From DATLGB01 sp963740765 (GTDB taxonomy: Bacteria > Actinomycetota > Thermoleophilia > Solirubrobacterales > Solirubrobacteraceae), in assembly GCA_963740765.1 (NCBI GenBank), contig CAVUFN010000015.1, positions 248,001 to 312,000 of the forward strand: a stretch of DNA of 64,000 nucleotides. The letters run 5' to 3'. The position numbers and the translations under genes are program-made. The notes below the pieces were generated by a model. It made no database searches. It saw only the letters and a program-made list of their open reading frames with translations, and had not been told where the DNA came from. Shown piece by piece: positions 1 through 8,588 of this stretch (position 1 is the first letter of the stretch; every line of letters starts with the position of its first letter).

Positions 1-3000
1 CCGTCGCCGTCCCGCTCGATGGTGGTGACGTTCCCGTCGCCATCGGTGATCGTGGTCAGCCGGCCCGCGCCGTCGTAGCCGAACTCGGCCAGCGTGGCGC
101 CCGTGACCTGGTGGACGGTGCGCAGGTGGCGGCCGTCCGCGTCGAACTGGTACAGATCGCGGCCGTTCTCGTCCGGGATCGAGAAGTCGGCGTCGATGAA
201 GCCGGGCAGCCCAGCGGCGGCTTCGCGCACCCGGCCGTTGGCGGAGTCGGCGATCAGCACCGCGCCGTCCGGCGCGACGGCGACATCCTGCGGGAACGAG
301 AGCTGCGCGCGCTGCGGCGTGCCGCCGTCCCCATCGCCGCCGGACTCGCCCGTGCCGGCGTACCGGATGATGGTGCCGCCGACGGTCACGCGCCGCACGC
401 TGTGGTGGGCGCGGTCGGCGATGTAGAGGATGCCCTCGCGCGTGACGGCCAGACCCTGCGGCTCCCCGATCGCCGCGTCGGTGGCGGGGCCGCCGTTGCC
501 TCCGGCGCCGGCGCTCCCGTTGCCGGCCACCGTGTCGATCTCGCCCGTCGCCGCGACGGAGCGCACGCGATGGTGGAGCGCGTCGGCGACGTAGAGCGTG
601 CCGTTTCCGTCGATGGCGACGTCCGTCGGGAGGTCGAGCGAGGCCGCGGTGGCCAGGCCGCCGTCGCCGATGCCGGTGGCCGGGCTGCCGCCGCCCGCGG
701 CGGTGTTGACGAAGCCCTCCGGGGTGATGCGGCGGACGCGATCGCGACCGGCCTCGGCCACGAACACCGTGCCGTCGGGCGCGACCGCCAGGCCGCGTGG
801 GTTCTTCAGGCCGGCGGCCGTGGCCGGCCCGTCGTCGCCGAGCGTGTCCGGGTCGCCGCCGCCGGCGTACGTCGAGATCGTGCCGTCGGGGGCGATGCGG
901 CGGACGCGGTCGTTGCCGGTGTCGGAGATGTAGACGCTGCCGTCCGGCGCCTCCACGGCGTCGCTGGGTGCCACGAGTCGCGCGGCGGTGGCCGGCCCGC
1001 CGTCGCCGAGGCCGTCGGCGGGGTCGCCGCCGCCGGCGATCACGTCGATGTCCCCGTCCGCGGTGACCTTGCGCACGCGGTTGCGGCCCGTCTCGGCGAT
1101 CAGGAAGCCGCCGTCGGCACTCGCGGCGACGCCGCGCACTCCGCGCAGGGCGAGCTGGGTGGCCGGAGTGTCGAAGCCGCCCAGGGGGTCGAAGCCGGCG
1201 ACGGTGCGGATCTGCGAGCGGATGGCGTCGGTCGTGCGGCGCGTGCCGTTGCCGTAGTACAGGGTCCGTGACTGCGGGTCATACGCGTGGTGGGCGTCGA
1301 TCGACCAGCCGCCGATCGCGTCCGCGGCCGTTCCCAGCGTGCCCAGCGGGCGCTGGAACTCCTGGGAGACCGTGATCGTCTGGCGGGTCCGGTCGCCGGT
1401 GATCGGGCTGCCGCCGAACTGCGCGAAGCTGCGCTGCCAGCGGACGGGCTCGAGGTAGACGGCCGGGTACGTGTACCCGATGCTCACGCTCGCCGTCTGC
1501 GCTCCGTCGACCCGCCGCCCGTAGCCGTCGAGGCCGTCCCAGACGAAGGTGTGGGACAGGTTGGGCGCGGGCGCGAAGCTCTGCTCGTAGGTCTTGCCCG
1601 CGACGGTCATCGACACGTCGACGCCGACCAGCGACCCGGGTGGGGAACCGCCGGTGAGCGGCACCTCCATGCGGTACGCGTCCTTGTAGCCGTCCATGCG
1701 GTCGCTGCTGTAGCGCAACGAGTACGGCGAGCCGGCGATGCCGATCTCCTCGCCCAGGGTCTGCGAGAAGTTCGAGACGATCGAGCCGGCGCCCTCGCAC
1801 TCCGGGCACGGCTTCGGGGGCGGGGGGTCCTGGTGCGGCTTCGGGCACAGGGCCTCGCAGCCGTAGGGCCAGTTGTAGTCCCACGGGGTGAAGTGCTTGA
1901 CCTGCACGCGCCACAGCTCGGTGCCCGCGGGGTAGGTCGCGCCGAGCTTGTCCAGCTCCGCCTGGTCGATGCCGAGCTCGGTCAGCTCCGAGCCGCTGTC
2001 GGGCAGGTCGTCGCCGTCCACGTCGACGGTCGTCGGGCCGACGGTCAGGATCTTGATCACGATGCCGTCCTCGGACGGGATCCAGGCGCCCTTCTCCTTG
2101 TCGTAGTAGGCGGCCGGGACCGCGGTGCCCGCGGGGAAGCCCAGGAAGTTGTCGACGTAGGTGACGACCGGCTTGGTGAAGCGCACGTCGGTGGCGCCCG
2201 CGTCGACGGCCTCGTCGACGGAGAACTCGACGGCGTACGTGTAGGCGCTGGAGTCGGGCAGGTCGCCGGGCATCTGCTGCTGGCCGTCGGCGCCGACGGT
2301 GTACTCCGTGGCGCGGACGTCGAGGTCGCCGAGCGGCTGCGTCGACCCGTCGGGCAGCTCCATCACCGCGTCCGTGCCCTGCTCGAACATCAGCGTCGCG
2401 GCGCGGTCGCCGTCGCCGTCGGAGACCGTGCCGCCGGTGGCCACCTGGACCGCTGCCCCGGAGCTCGCGTCGATGGTGGTGACCTGCGCGTCGTAGGGCG
2501 TCAGGCGGACCTCCTCGACGTCGACGAACTCCTGCCACGGGACGGCGACGGTGCGCTGCACGGTCGTGAACCCCTGCTTGGCCAGCTCGAGCTTGAGCTC
2601 CTCGCCGCCGTTGACGGCCAGGTCGTAGCCGCCGTCCACGCGCGTGACCGTGTAGCCCAGTTCGGGATGGTCGAGCACGGTGACGAGCACGCCGGGCAGC
2701 GCGGCGCCGGCGGCGTCGGCGACGTGTCCGCGCAGCACCGCCGCCCGGGTGTGCGCGATCGTGCCCGGCGCGACGCTCTTCTGGATCGGGTGGTCGCCCG
2801 TGTAGAGGAACTTGGTGCTGTCGCCGATCGTCGTGGTCTCACCGGCGCCGACCGGCGAGGCGACGTCGGCGGGGTCGGGCGGGGGCGTCAGGTCGGGGGG
2901 CGGCGACGGCGTGGGCGAGGGGGAGGGGGACGGGCTCGGCGACGGGCTGGCGGTCACCGTCGGGGTGGCGGTGACGGTCGGACCCGCGGTGACCGTCGGG

Positions 3001-3536
3001 GTGGCGGTCGGGCCGGGGGCCGGACTCGGTCCAGGGCCCGGACCGGGGACCGGGTTCCCCGGCGTGGGTGGCGTCGGCGGCCCGAACACCGCCGCAAGCA
3101 CGGTCACGGCGATCGCCCGGCAGTTGTTGCTCTCGCTGGTCTCCTTGACCTTGCGCTTGGCGTCGGCGCACGCGACGACGTAGAACGGTCCGGCGCCGGT
3201 GCCGGCGGGGATCGTCGCCGCGAGCGTCGCGCGCGCCGTCTTCCCCGCCTTCAGCCGCTTCGCCGAGCGCCGGCCGAGCGCGATGTCACCCTTGCCCGAG
3301 CGCCGGTCGCCCGACAGCACGACGCCGAGCTGCGAGGGCTTGGCGGTCTTCTTGCCGCGGTTGCGGACGGTGGCCTGAACGGTCAGCCCGTCCCCCGCGG
3401 GCACCTGCTTGCCCGCCACCAGCTTGGCGACCACGAGATCGGGCCCGCGGCGCGCCGCGTCGGCCGGCGCCGTGGCGCCGATGCTCAGGAATACGGCAAA
3501 CAGTAAGAGAGCTCGGAGCGAGCGCAATCCACCCAC
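1..3536 (-). CDS. teneurin-like secreted RHS/YD-repeat protein (N-terminal part, runs off the window)
   Basis: The frame is open for 1178 codons from a GTG start to the window edge, so the C-terminus is missing. Reading from the start: a signal peptide (residues 1-30, LLLFAVFLSIGATAPADA); a CARDB-like adhesion domain (about 33-140); a Pro/Thr/Ser linker (about 150-220); a TTR-like domain (about 265-345) with GYTVTRVDGGYDLAVNGG at 294-311; a plug-like region (about 585-760) with FVWDGLDGYGRR near 664 and GGWSIDAHH at 742; NHL propeller repeats (about 790-1140, each with DGG/DDGPAT and an RVRR-type strand end); and the first YD repeat, GYDGAGRLTTITDGDGN from residue 1153. This order matches the extracellular core of teneurins and related bacterial RHS shells, which enclose a C-terminal toxin or peptide. 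It is probably an exported contact or toxin-delivery protein; the payload lies outside the window. The domain calls are solid, the biological role is inferred. Confidence 0.9.
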   Translation of the reverse strand, partial: MGGLRSLRALLLFAVFLSIGATAPADAARRGPDLVVAKLVAGKQVPAGDGLTVQATVRNRGKKTAKPSQLGVVLSGDRRSGKGDIALGRRSAKRLKAGKTARATLAATIPAGTGAGPFYVVACADAKRKVKETSESNNCRAIAVTVLAAVFGPPTPPTPGNPVPGPGPGPSPAPGPTATPTVTAGPTVTATPTVTASPSPSPSPSPSPTPSPPPDLTPPPDPADVASPVGAGETTTIGDSTKFLYTGDHPIQKSVAPGTIAHTRAAVLRGHVADAAGAALPGVLVTVLDHPELGYTVTRVDGGYDLAVNGGEELKLELAKQGFTTVQRTVAVPWQEFVDVEEVRLTPYDAQVTTIDASSGAAVQVATGGTVSDGDGDRAATLMFEQGTDAVMELPDGSTQPLGDLDVRATEYTVGADGQQQMPGDLPDSSAYTYAVEFSVDEAVDAGATDVRFTKPVVTYVDNFLGFPAGTAVPAAYYDKEKGAWIPSEDGIVIKILTVGPTTVDVDGDDLPDSGSELTELGIDQAELDKLGATYPAGTELWRVQVKHFTPWDYNWPYGCEALCPKPHQDPPPPKPCPECEGAGSIVSNFSQTLGEEIGIAGSPYSLRYSSDRMDGYKDAYRMEVPLTGGSPPGSLVGVDVSMTVAGKTYEQSFAPAPNLSHTFVWDGLDGYGRRVDGAQTASVSIGYTYPAVYLEPVRWQRSFAQFGGSPITGDRTRQTITVSQEFQRPLGTLGTAADAIGGWSIDAHHAYDPQSRTLYYGNGTRRTTDAIRSQIRTVAGFDPLGGFDTPATQLALRGVRGVAASADGGFLIAETGRNRVRKVTADGDIDVIAGGGDPADGLGDGGPATAARLVAPSDAVEAPDGSVYISDTGNDRVRRIAPDGTISTYAGGGDPDTLGDDGPATAAGLKNPRGLAVAPDGTVFVAEAGRDRVRRITPEGFVNTAAGGGSPATGIGDGGLATAASLDLPTDVAIDGNGTLYVADALHHRVRSVAATGEIDTVAGNGSAGAGGNGGPATDAAIGEPQGLAVTREGILYIADRAHHSVRRVTVGGTIIRYAGTGESGGDGDGGTPQRAQLSFPQDVAVAPDGAVLIADSANGRVREAAAGLPGFIDADFSIPDENGRDLYQFDADGRHLRTVHQVTGATLAEFGYDGAGRLTTITDGDGNVTTIERDGD

Positions 3537-3615
3537 TGAACGGCCATCGCGATCGAAAACTTGCGCGTGTGAGCATCGTGGGCTTCAGGCCCTCTCAGGC
3601 GGGTAGCGAGGGCTC

Positions 3616-3903
3616 GTGGCCGACGACGAACTCTCGCTGGACGAGCGCGAGACCCTGGACCTCGTCGTCGCGCTGCGCAGGACCGGTCGCCTCGACCCGC
3701 TGATCGACGGCTTGCGTGCGGGCCAGACCGGCCCGGAACGCGTGCGTGATGCGCTCGAGGTGCTGGCGGAGCTTGATCGGGATCTGCTGATCCAGATCAC
3801 GCTCGACACGCTGATCGAAGCGCATCTCGTCGAGCCCGGTGACGCGGCGCGTGGTGCGCTGGCCAGCGGCGTGGCGGTCCGGACCAGCTCAGGCGACGTC
3901 TAG
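3616..3903 (+). CDS. small acidic helical protein, unknown function
   Basis: This 95-residue frame starts at GTG 3616 with a weak purine-rich stretch (GCGAGG) upstream. Codon third positions are GC-rich in this frame. The product is acidic and predicted almost wholly helical (DERETLDLVVALRRTGRLDP and a second amphipathic helix after it); no signal peptide, membrane segment or metal motif is visible. It is divergent from the RHS gene and its 3' end overlaps the convergent Crp-type regulator gene by 15 bases. I do not recognise the family. An antisense frame over the same bases is less protein-like. Confidence 0.5.
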   Translation: MADDELSLDERETLDLVVALRRTGRLDPLIDGLRAGQTGPERVRDALEVLAELDRDLLIQITLDTLIEAHLVEPGDAARGALASGVAVRTSSGDV

Positions 3904-4710
3904 GCGGCGCACAGCGCGGTTGCCCGGCTCGTCGGCGCCGAGCAGACGCTGCGAGTCGGGGGCGAGCAGCCAATCCCGGCGTCCGGAGCGGCAGGTCAGC
4001 AGTCCTTCCGCGGCAAGGGTGGCGAGGGCAAGGGACGTGGTGGGGCGGCGCGCCGCCGCCATCCGTCCGATCAGGTCGTGGGTCAACGCCATGCGGATGG
4101 AGATCCCGTCTGGGCATCGGATGCCCCACCGGTCGGCGATCAGCCAGAACACGGCGAGGACGCGGTCCTCGGCGCGGGGCATGCTCGTGACGGCGTTCCA
4201 GCGCGCGGCGGTCTTGAGCTGATCGACCAGGCGCCGGTGGATGACGGTCCACAGCGCCGGCCAGTACCGGGCCGCCGTCGTGAAGCGCTCGTCCAGCACC
4301 GCGACCGTGCTCGGTCCCACGCTCGTCCACGTCATCTGGCCAGCGAGGCTGCTGTGGTCGGAGAGGTCGTGGAGGATCGCGCCGGGCCCGAGCAGCTGCG
4401 CGCTGGACCGGTCGCCGAGACTGACCTCCTGGATGATGGTGCCGTCGATCAGGATCGCGAGCCCGGGCTCGGGAGCATCGGCGGGGGGAAGCCACGACTC
4501 GTCCTCGACCGCGAAGCCCCGAGCGAGGGTCGCGCGTTCGGCGAGCCTCACGTCAGCCGGGTTCAGGGCCGCCCGCAGGTCAGCGTCGCAGCGGAGCAGG
4601 ACGAGGTCGCCCGACCGTCCCAGCCGCGCGCTCTGGAAGGACACGGCCGGCGTCGCGTCGTTCGCGGCCGGCGCTCGCGCAGGACCGAGCCTCGAGTGGT
4701 CCAAGGTCAT
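3889..4710 (-). CDS. Crp/Fnr-family transcriptional regulator
   Basis: The 273-residue product has an N-terminal cyclic-nucleotide-binding-like beta roll (about 20-150) and a C-terminal winged helix (about 195-255, with HDLIGRMAAARRPTTSLAL as the recognition region), the usual Crp/Fnr arrangement. No Fnr-type cysteine cluster is seen, and the phosphate-binding cassette of true cAMP receptors is not obvious, so the ligand is unknown. I chose ATG 4710 because an AGGAG lies 8 nt upstream; the frame is open 59 codons further, but that extension is low-complexity and lacks a ribosome site. It is transcribed away from the catabolic operon that begins about 300 bases upstream, so it may control that operon. 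Confidence 0.85.
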   Translation of the reverse strand: MTLDHSRLGPARAPAANDATPAVSFQSARLGRSGDLVLLRCDADLRAALNPADVRLAERATLARGFAVEDESWLPPADAPEPGLAILIDGTIIQEVSLGDRSSAQLLGPGAILHDLSDHSSLAGQMTWTSVGPSTVAVLDERFTTAARYWPALWTVIHRRLVDQLKTAARWNAVTSMPRAEDRVLAVFWLIADRWGIRCPDGISIRMALTHDLIGRMAAARRPTTSLALATLAAEGLLTCRSGRRDWLLAPDSQRLLGADEPGNRAVRRLDVA

Positions 4711-4926
4711 CGGACGCTCCTGCTCAGATCGGCGTGCAGCACACTCCGGTGCGGTGTTCGAGGCTGGGGCACGGCGACTCCCGTCGATCGCAAGACTCTG
4801 GCGAAGCTGGGAAGTCACATCCGCACTGCTGTCGCCAGACCACGACGAATGCCCCGCGGCGATGCCCTCAGAGAGCATTTTAACCATCTGCGCCGGTTGG
4901 TCCGATGAGAGCGAGAACCGCCGGGA

Positions 4927-4955
4927 TTGACTTTATATCGGACGTCTGAGATAAA
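4927..4955 (+). promoter_or_regulatory. sigma-70-type promoter of the aminotransferase operon
   Basis: TTGACT (4927-4932), a 17-base spacer, then GATAAA (4950-4955) form a near-consensus vegetative promoter in an otherwise very GC-rich context. Transcription would begin about 4962 and give a leader of about 43 nt ending in GGAGG and the TTG start at 5005. The spacer contains the 6-bp palindrome GACGTC (4941-4946), a possible regulator contact. The rest of the interval 4711-4926 shows no gene; an ATTTTA at 4877-4882 could be a -10 box for the opposite-strand regulator. Confidence 0.7.
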
Positions 4956-5004
4956 TCCCGCCGACGGGCTCCACTCCTGGATCCCGGCAAACGGAGGAGT
5001 GTCC

Positions 5005-6261
5005 TTGGCTTCTGTTGCACTTCGCCCGGCTGGGGCGATGGATCGCACGTACCGCGAACGCGCCGCGAAGGTCGTGCCGAACGGCATGTACGGGCACCTC
5101 AGCACGGCGCAGTTCAGCGCTGACTACCCGCAGTTCTTCGCCCGCGGGGAGGGCGCGCGGATCTGGGACGTGGACGGTCGCGAGTTCATCGACCTCATGT
5201 GCACGTTCGGCCCGATCCTGCTCGGCCACGCGCACGCGGAGGTCGACGCCGCTCACAACGAGACCGCGGCGCGCGGCGACGTGCTCAACGGGCCGGGGCC
5301 GGAGATGGTGGAGCTGGCGGAGCTGCTCGTCGACCGGGTGGCGCACGCGGACTGGGCGATGTTCTCCAAGAACGGGACGGACGCAACGGGCATGGCCGTG
5401 ACGGCGGCCCGAGCGACCACCGGCCGCCGCAAGGTCCTGATGGCGCGCAACTCGTACCACGGCATCCACGCCTGGGCGCTCCCGCCCGAGGCGCCTGGCA
5501 CGACCCTCGAGGAGCACCTGAACACGGTGTACTTCGACTACAACGACCTGGACTCCGTCGAGGGTGCGGTCATCGAGGCGGGGGAGGACGACGTCGCCGC
5601 CATCATCTGCACGCCGCACCGCCACGACGTCTTCAACGAGCAGATCCCGGCCGACCCGGCGTTCGCCCGCGGCGTCCGGGAGACGTGCGACCGGCTCGGC
5701 GCGGCGCTGATCCTCGACGACGTCCGCTGCGGTCTGCGGATCGACGTCCGCGGCAGCTGGGAGCGGCTCGGCGTCCGCCCGGACCTCAGCGCCTGGAGCA
5801 AGTCGCTGGCCAACGGCTACGCGCTGGCCGTGCTCATGGGCAACGACGCGTATCGCGAGGGCGCCGGCAGGATCGTCACCACCGGCTCGTTCTGGATGGC
5901 GGCCGGGCCCATGGCGGCCGCGCTGGCGACGATCCGGATCCTCGAGGAGACGGACGGCATCACGACGATGCGGACGGCCGGTGCCCAGCTCCAGGAAGGG
6001 CTCGCAGCCCAGGCACGGGCCCACGGGTTCGACGTCTCCGTCACCGGCCCGCCGGCGATGCCGCTGCTGCTCTTCGGCGACGACCCGCAGTTCGCGAAGG
6101 CGAAGGCGTGGTCGGGAGCGTGCGCACGGCACGGGGTCTACCTGCATCCCGTGCACAACTGGTTCCTCAGCACCGCGCACGACGCGTCCGTCATCGACGC
6201 CGCGCTCGAGCGCACCGACGTCGCCTTCGGGGACCTCCGCCGCGAGTTGGGAGAGGACTGA
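5005..6261 (+). CDS. class III aminotransferase / glutamate-1-semialdehyde aminotransferase-like
   Basis: The 418-residue PLP enzyme has the class III fold. The PLP lysine is in WSKSLANGY (about K266), the Asp that pairs with the pyridine nitrogen is in ILDDVRCG (about 238), and the phosphate-binding region is FSKNGTDATG. It most resembles glutamate-1-semialdehyde 2,1-aminomutase-like proteins found in catabolic clusters rather than hemL, because it sits with sugar-breakdown genes. I chose TTG 5005 because it is in frame, 6 nt after GGAGG, and downstream of the promoter; the frame upstream of it overlaps the -35 box. It is the first gene of a ten-gene operon and is followed 3 bases later by an aldolase. 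Confidence 0.88.
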   Translation: MASVALRPAGAMDRTYRERAAKVVPNGMYGHLSTAQFSADYPQFFARGEGARIWDVDGREFIDLMCTFGPILLGHAHAEVDAAHNETAARGDVLNGPGPEMVELAELLVDRVAHADWAMFSKNGTDATGMAVTAARATTGRRKVLMARNSYHGIHAWALPPEAPGTTLEEHLNTVYFDYNDLDSVEGAVIEAGEDDVAAIICTPHRHDVFNEQIPADPAFARGVRETCDRLGAALILDDVRCGLRIDVRGSWERLGVRPDLSAWSKSLANGYALAVLMGNDAYREGAGRIVTTGSFWMAAGPMAAALATIRILEETDGITTMRTAGAQLQEGLAAQARAHGFDVSVTGPPAMPLLLFGDDPQFAKAKAWSGACARHGVYLHPVHNWFLSTAHDASVIDAALERTDVAFGDLRRELGED

Positions 6262-6264
6262 GGC

Positions 6265-6942
6265 GTGAGCGGGCGCCACCAGATCGACGACGCGGACCGG
6301 GCGGCACTCGCCGCGGGCGCGCGTGTCATCGGGACGAGCGGGATGGTCGTCGGTTCGGCGGGCAACCTCAGCCTGCGTCGCGGTCACCGCATGCTCATCA
6401 CCCCGCGCGGCGCGCAGCTCGAGGCCATCGACCCGATCGACCTCGTCGACGTGTCCCTCGACGACCTCACCGTGGCCGGCGATCACGCGAGCGAGAGCCG
6501 GCCCTCGTCGGAGGCGGAGCTGCACCGCGTCGCCTACGCGGCCACCGGCGCCGGCGCGGTGGTCCACACCCATGCGCACTACGCGACCGTCGTCGGCACG
6601 CTGGTCGACGAACTGCCGGCGATCCACTACGCCATCGCCGCGTTCGGGGGCCCGGTCCGGGTCGCGCGCTACGAGACCTTCGGCAGCGCGGAGCTGGCCA
6701 CCGCCGTCGGGGAGGCACTCGTGGATCGGACCGCGGTGCTGATGGCCAACCATGGCGCGGTCGTGGTCGGCCGCGATACCGAGGAGGCCGTCGCGCACGC
6801 GCAGACGCTCGAGTGGGTGGCCTCCGTCTACTACCACGCCGTCGCGGTCAAGCCCCCGCGGCTGCTGAGCGACGACGACCTCGCGGCGGTGCGCGTGCAG
6901 GTCACGGCCCTCGACTACGCGGTCGGAGGGGCGTCCCGATGA
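6265..6942 (+). CDS. class II aldolase / L-fuculose-phosphate aldolase family
   Basis: The 225-residue product has the class II aldolase/adducin motifs in order: GSAGNLS (30-36, phosphate loop), SSEAELHR with the candidate general acid/base E83, the zinc pair HTHAH (H101, H103), and ANHGAVVVG (H163, third zinc ligand). These enzymes split phosphorylated ketoses or related hydroxy-acids retro-aldol style to dihydroxyacetone phosphate plus an aldehyde; some members are decarboxylases. The start is GTG 3 bases after the aminotransferase stop and the end overlaps the kinase ATG by 4 bases (ATGA). Together with the adjacent PfkB kinase it suggests phosphorylation of a sugar-like intermediate followed by cleavage. 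Confidence 0.9.
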   Translation: MSGRHQIDDADRAALAAGARVIGTSGMVVGSAGNLSLRRGHRMLITPRGAQLEAIDPIDLVDVSLDDLTVAGDHASESRPSSEAELHRVAYAATGAGAVVHTHAHYATVVGTLVDELPAIHYAIAAFGGPVRVARYETFGSAELATAVGEALVDRTAVLMANHGAVVVGRDTEEAVAHAQTLEWVASVYYHAVAVKPPRLLSDDDLAAVRVQVTALDYAVGGASR

Positions 6943-7934
6943 CCGCCCGCGAGGCGCTGTGCGCACGGCTGCGAAACTCGCGGCCGACGATCGCGTCCGT
7001 CGGCACGTACATCGTCGACGTGCTCGGACGACCCGTCTCCGAGCTGCCGCGCGGCCAGCACAGTCTGATGCTCGACGAGATCCGGATGACGCCCGCGGGG
7101 ACGGCGGGCGGCACCGCCGTCGACCTCGCGCGGCTCGGCGCGCACGTCGTCGCCGTCGGGGCGATCGGCACCGATCTGGCCGGGGACTTCCTCGTCAGCG
7201 CGCTGCGGGCCGAGGGGGTCGACCCCCGGCACCTGGTCCGCCGCGACGGGACGCAGACCTCCTGCACGATGCTGCCGATCCACCCCGACGGAAGCCGGCC
7301 GGCCTGGCACGTGCCCGGCGCCAACGCGACGTTCGCGGAGGCCGACGTGCCCGCGGCGGTCAGCGCGTCCGTGGATGCGATGCATCTCGGCGGCCTCACC
7401 GCGCTGCCCGGGATCGACGGCGAGCCAGCTGGGCGTGTCCTCGCCGCCGCGCGGGCCGCCGGTGCGATCACGACCGCCGACTGCCTCGGCGTGCGTGGCG
7501 ACGACCCGGTGGCCGTCGTCGGTCCCGTGCTCCGGCACGTCGACATCTTCATGCCCAACGAGGACGAGGCGATGGCCCTCACGGGCGCGAACGACGCGGC
7601 GGGGGCGGCCCGCCGGCTGCGCGCGCTGGGCGCCGGCTGCGTCATCGTCAAGCGCGGGCCCGACGGCTGTCTGATCGCGGACGCCGACGGTGAGCGCTCG
7701 CTGCCCGGACTGGCCGCGCCACCCGTCGTCGACACGACGGGCTGCGGCGACGCGTTCTGCGCCGGCGTGCTCGTGGCTCGCTGCGCGGGCTGGGCGATCG
7801 ACGACGCGGCCCGCCTCGGCTGCGCGACGGGCACGCTCAACGTCCGCTCGCTGGGCTCGGACGCGGGCGCGCGCGACATCGACGAGGCGCTCGACTTCCT
7901 GCTCAACGGCGCCGCCGTGGAGGCCGTCCGCTAG
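6939..7934 (+). CDS. PfkB-family carbohydrate kinase
   Basis: This 331-residue ribokinase-fold enzyme has the N-terminal Gly-rich substrate motif (AGGTAVDLARLGAHV) and the C-terminal PfkB signature VDTTGCGDAFCAG with catalytic Asp 271 after the anion-hole glycines. The usual GAGD is GCGD here, a known variant. It phosphorylates a sugar or sugar acid with ATP. The ATG is within ATGA shared with the aldolase stop, so translation is probably coupled. The exact substrate cannot be read from the sequence; the neighbouring aldolase makes a ketose, sugar acid or deoxysugar most likely. Confidence 0.9.
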   Translation: MTAREALCARLRNSRPTIASVGTYIVDVLGRPVSELPRGQHSLMLDEIRMTPAGTAGGTAVDLARLGAHVVAVGAIGTDLAGDFLVSALRAEGVDPRHLVRRDGTQTSCTMLPIHPDGSRPAWHVPGANATFAEADVPAAVSASVDAMHLGGLTALPGIDGEPAGRVLAAARAAGAITTADCLGVRGDDPVAVVGPVLRHVDIFMPNEDEAMALTGANDAAGAARRLRALGAGCVIVKRGPDGCLIADADGERSLPGLAAPPVVDTTGCGDAFCAGVLVARCAGWAIDDAARLGCATGTLNVRSLGSDAGARDIDEALDFLLNGAAVEAVR

Positions 7935-8588
7935 ATGCCCAAGGACGTCGACCACGACGCCCGGCGCGAGGAGCTGCTCGAGGCCGTCTGGCGGGTGATC
8001 GCCCGCGACGGCATCGACCGCGCGACGATCCGGGTGATCGCCGAGGAGGCCGGCTGGTCGTCCGGCGTGCTCGCGCACTACTTCGCCGACAAGGACGAGA
8101 TCCTCGACTCGGCGCTGCGTCTGATGTACGACCGGATCAGCGCCCGCTGGACAGTCAAGCTCGAGGGCCTGTCCGGCATCGAGGCACTCCACGAGCTGGT
8201 CCTCGACAACCTACCGCTCGACGACCAGCGCGAGCTCGAGACCAGGGTCTTCATGAACTACTGGGGACGCGTGATCCGCGACGGCGACCAGGCGCCGCGC
8301 TCCCAGCGCCGCGGGCCCCAGCTCATCGACCTGCTCGACGACCTCGTGCGCGAGGCCCAGGCGGCCGGGGAGATCGATGCCGACGAGGAGCCCGACGGGA
8401 TCGCCGAGCGCCTGCTCGCACTGATCGACGGCTTCAGCCTCCACGCGCTGCTCGACCCCCGGCGCCTCCCGCGACAGCGGCAGCTCGCGCTCGTCGCCGA
8501 GGAGTTCGACCGTCTCCGCACAAGCCCACACGCCGCCCCTCAGGGCGGCGCCACTGTCACCACCACCACGAGGAAGCGAAATGCGTAA
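7935..8588 (+). CDS. TetR-family regulator (BetI-like)
   Basis: The 217-residue product has an N-terminal TetR helix-turn-helix (about 10-56, with IRVIAEEAGWSSGVLAHYF as HTH) and an all-helical C-terminal ligand domain. Its ATG directly abuts the stop of the kinase gene and its last bases overlap the next gene's ATG by 8 nt, so it is made with the operon it probably represses. The last 20 residues (TSPHAAPQGGATVTTTTRK) are low complexity and may simply be read-through into the ribosome site of the lipoprotein gene. The effector is probably a pathway intermediate. Confidence 0.9.
   Translation: MPKDVDHDARREELLEAVWRVIARDGIDRATIRVIAEEAGWSSGVLAHYFADKDEILDSALRLMYDRISARWTVKLEGLSGIEALHELVLDNLPLDDQRELETRVFMNYWGRVIRDGDQAPRSQRRGPQLIDLLDDLVREAQAAGEIDADEEPDGIAERLLALIDGFSLHALLDPRRLPRQRQLALVAEEFDRLRTSPHAAPQGGATVTTTTRKRNA

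Noticed and set aside
111..3506. Long open frames on the plus strand (111-1271 and 1287-3506, up to 739 codons) opposite the RHS gene.
   Set aside because: They are Arg/Gly/Val/His-rich with no domain, while the minus strand encodes clear NHL, TTR-like and signal-peptide sequence; they are antisense shadows caused by high GC.
3595..3825. Minus-strand frame of 76 codons opposite the small acidic protein at 3616.
   Set aside because: Its Ser/Arg/Ala composition is antisense-like and it lacks a start signal; the plus frame has better coding bias.
4933..6966. A 677-codon minus-strand frame opposite the aminotransferase and aldolase.
   Set aside because: Low-complexity Arg/Asp/Val composition and no motifs; the plus strand has intact PLP and zinc motifs.
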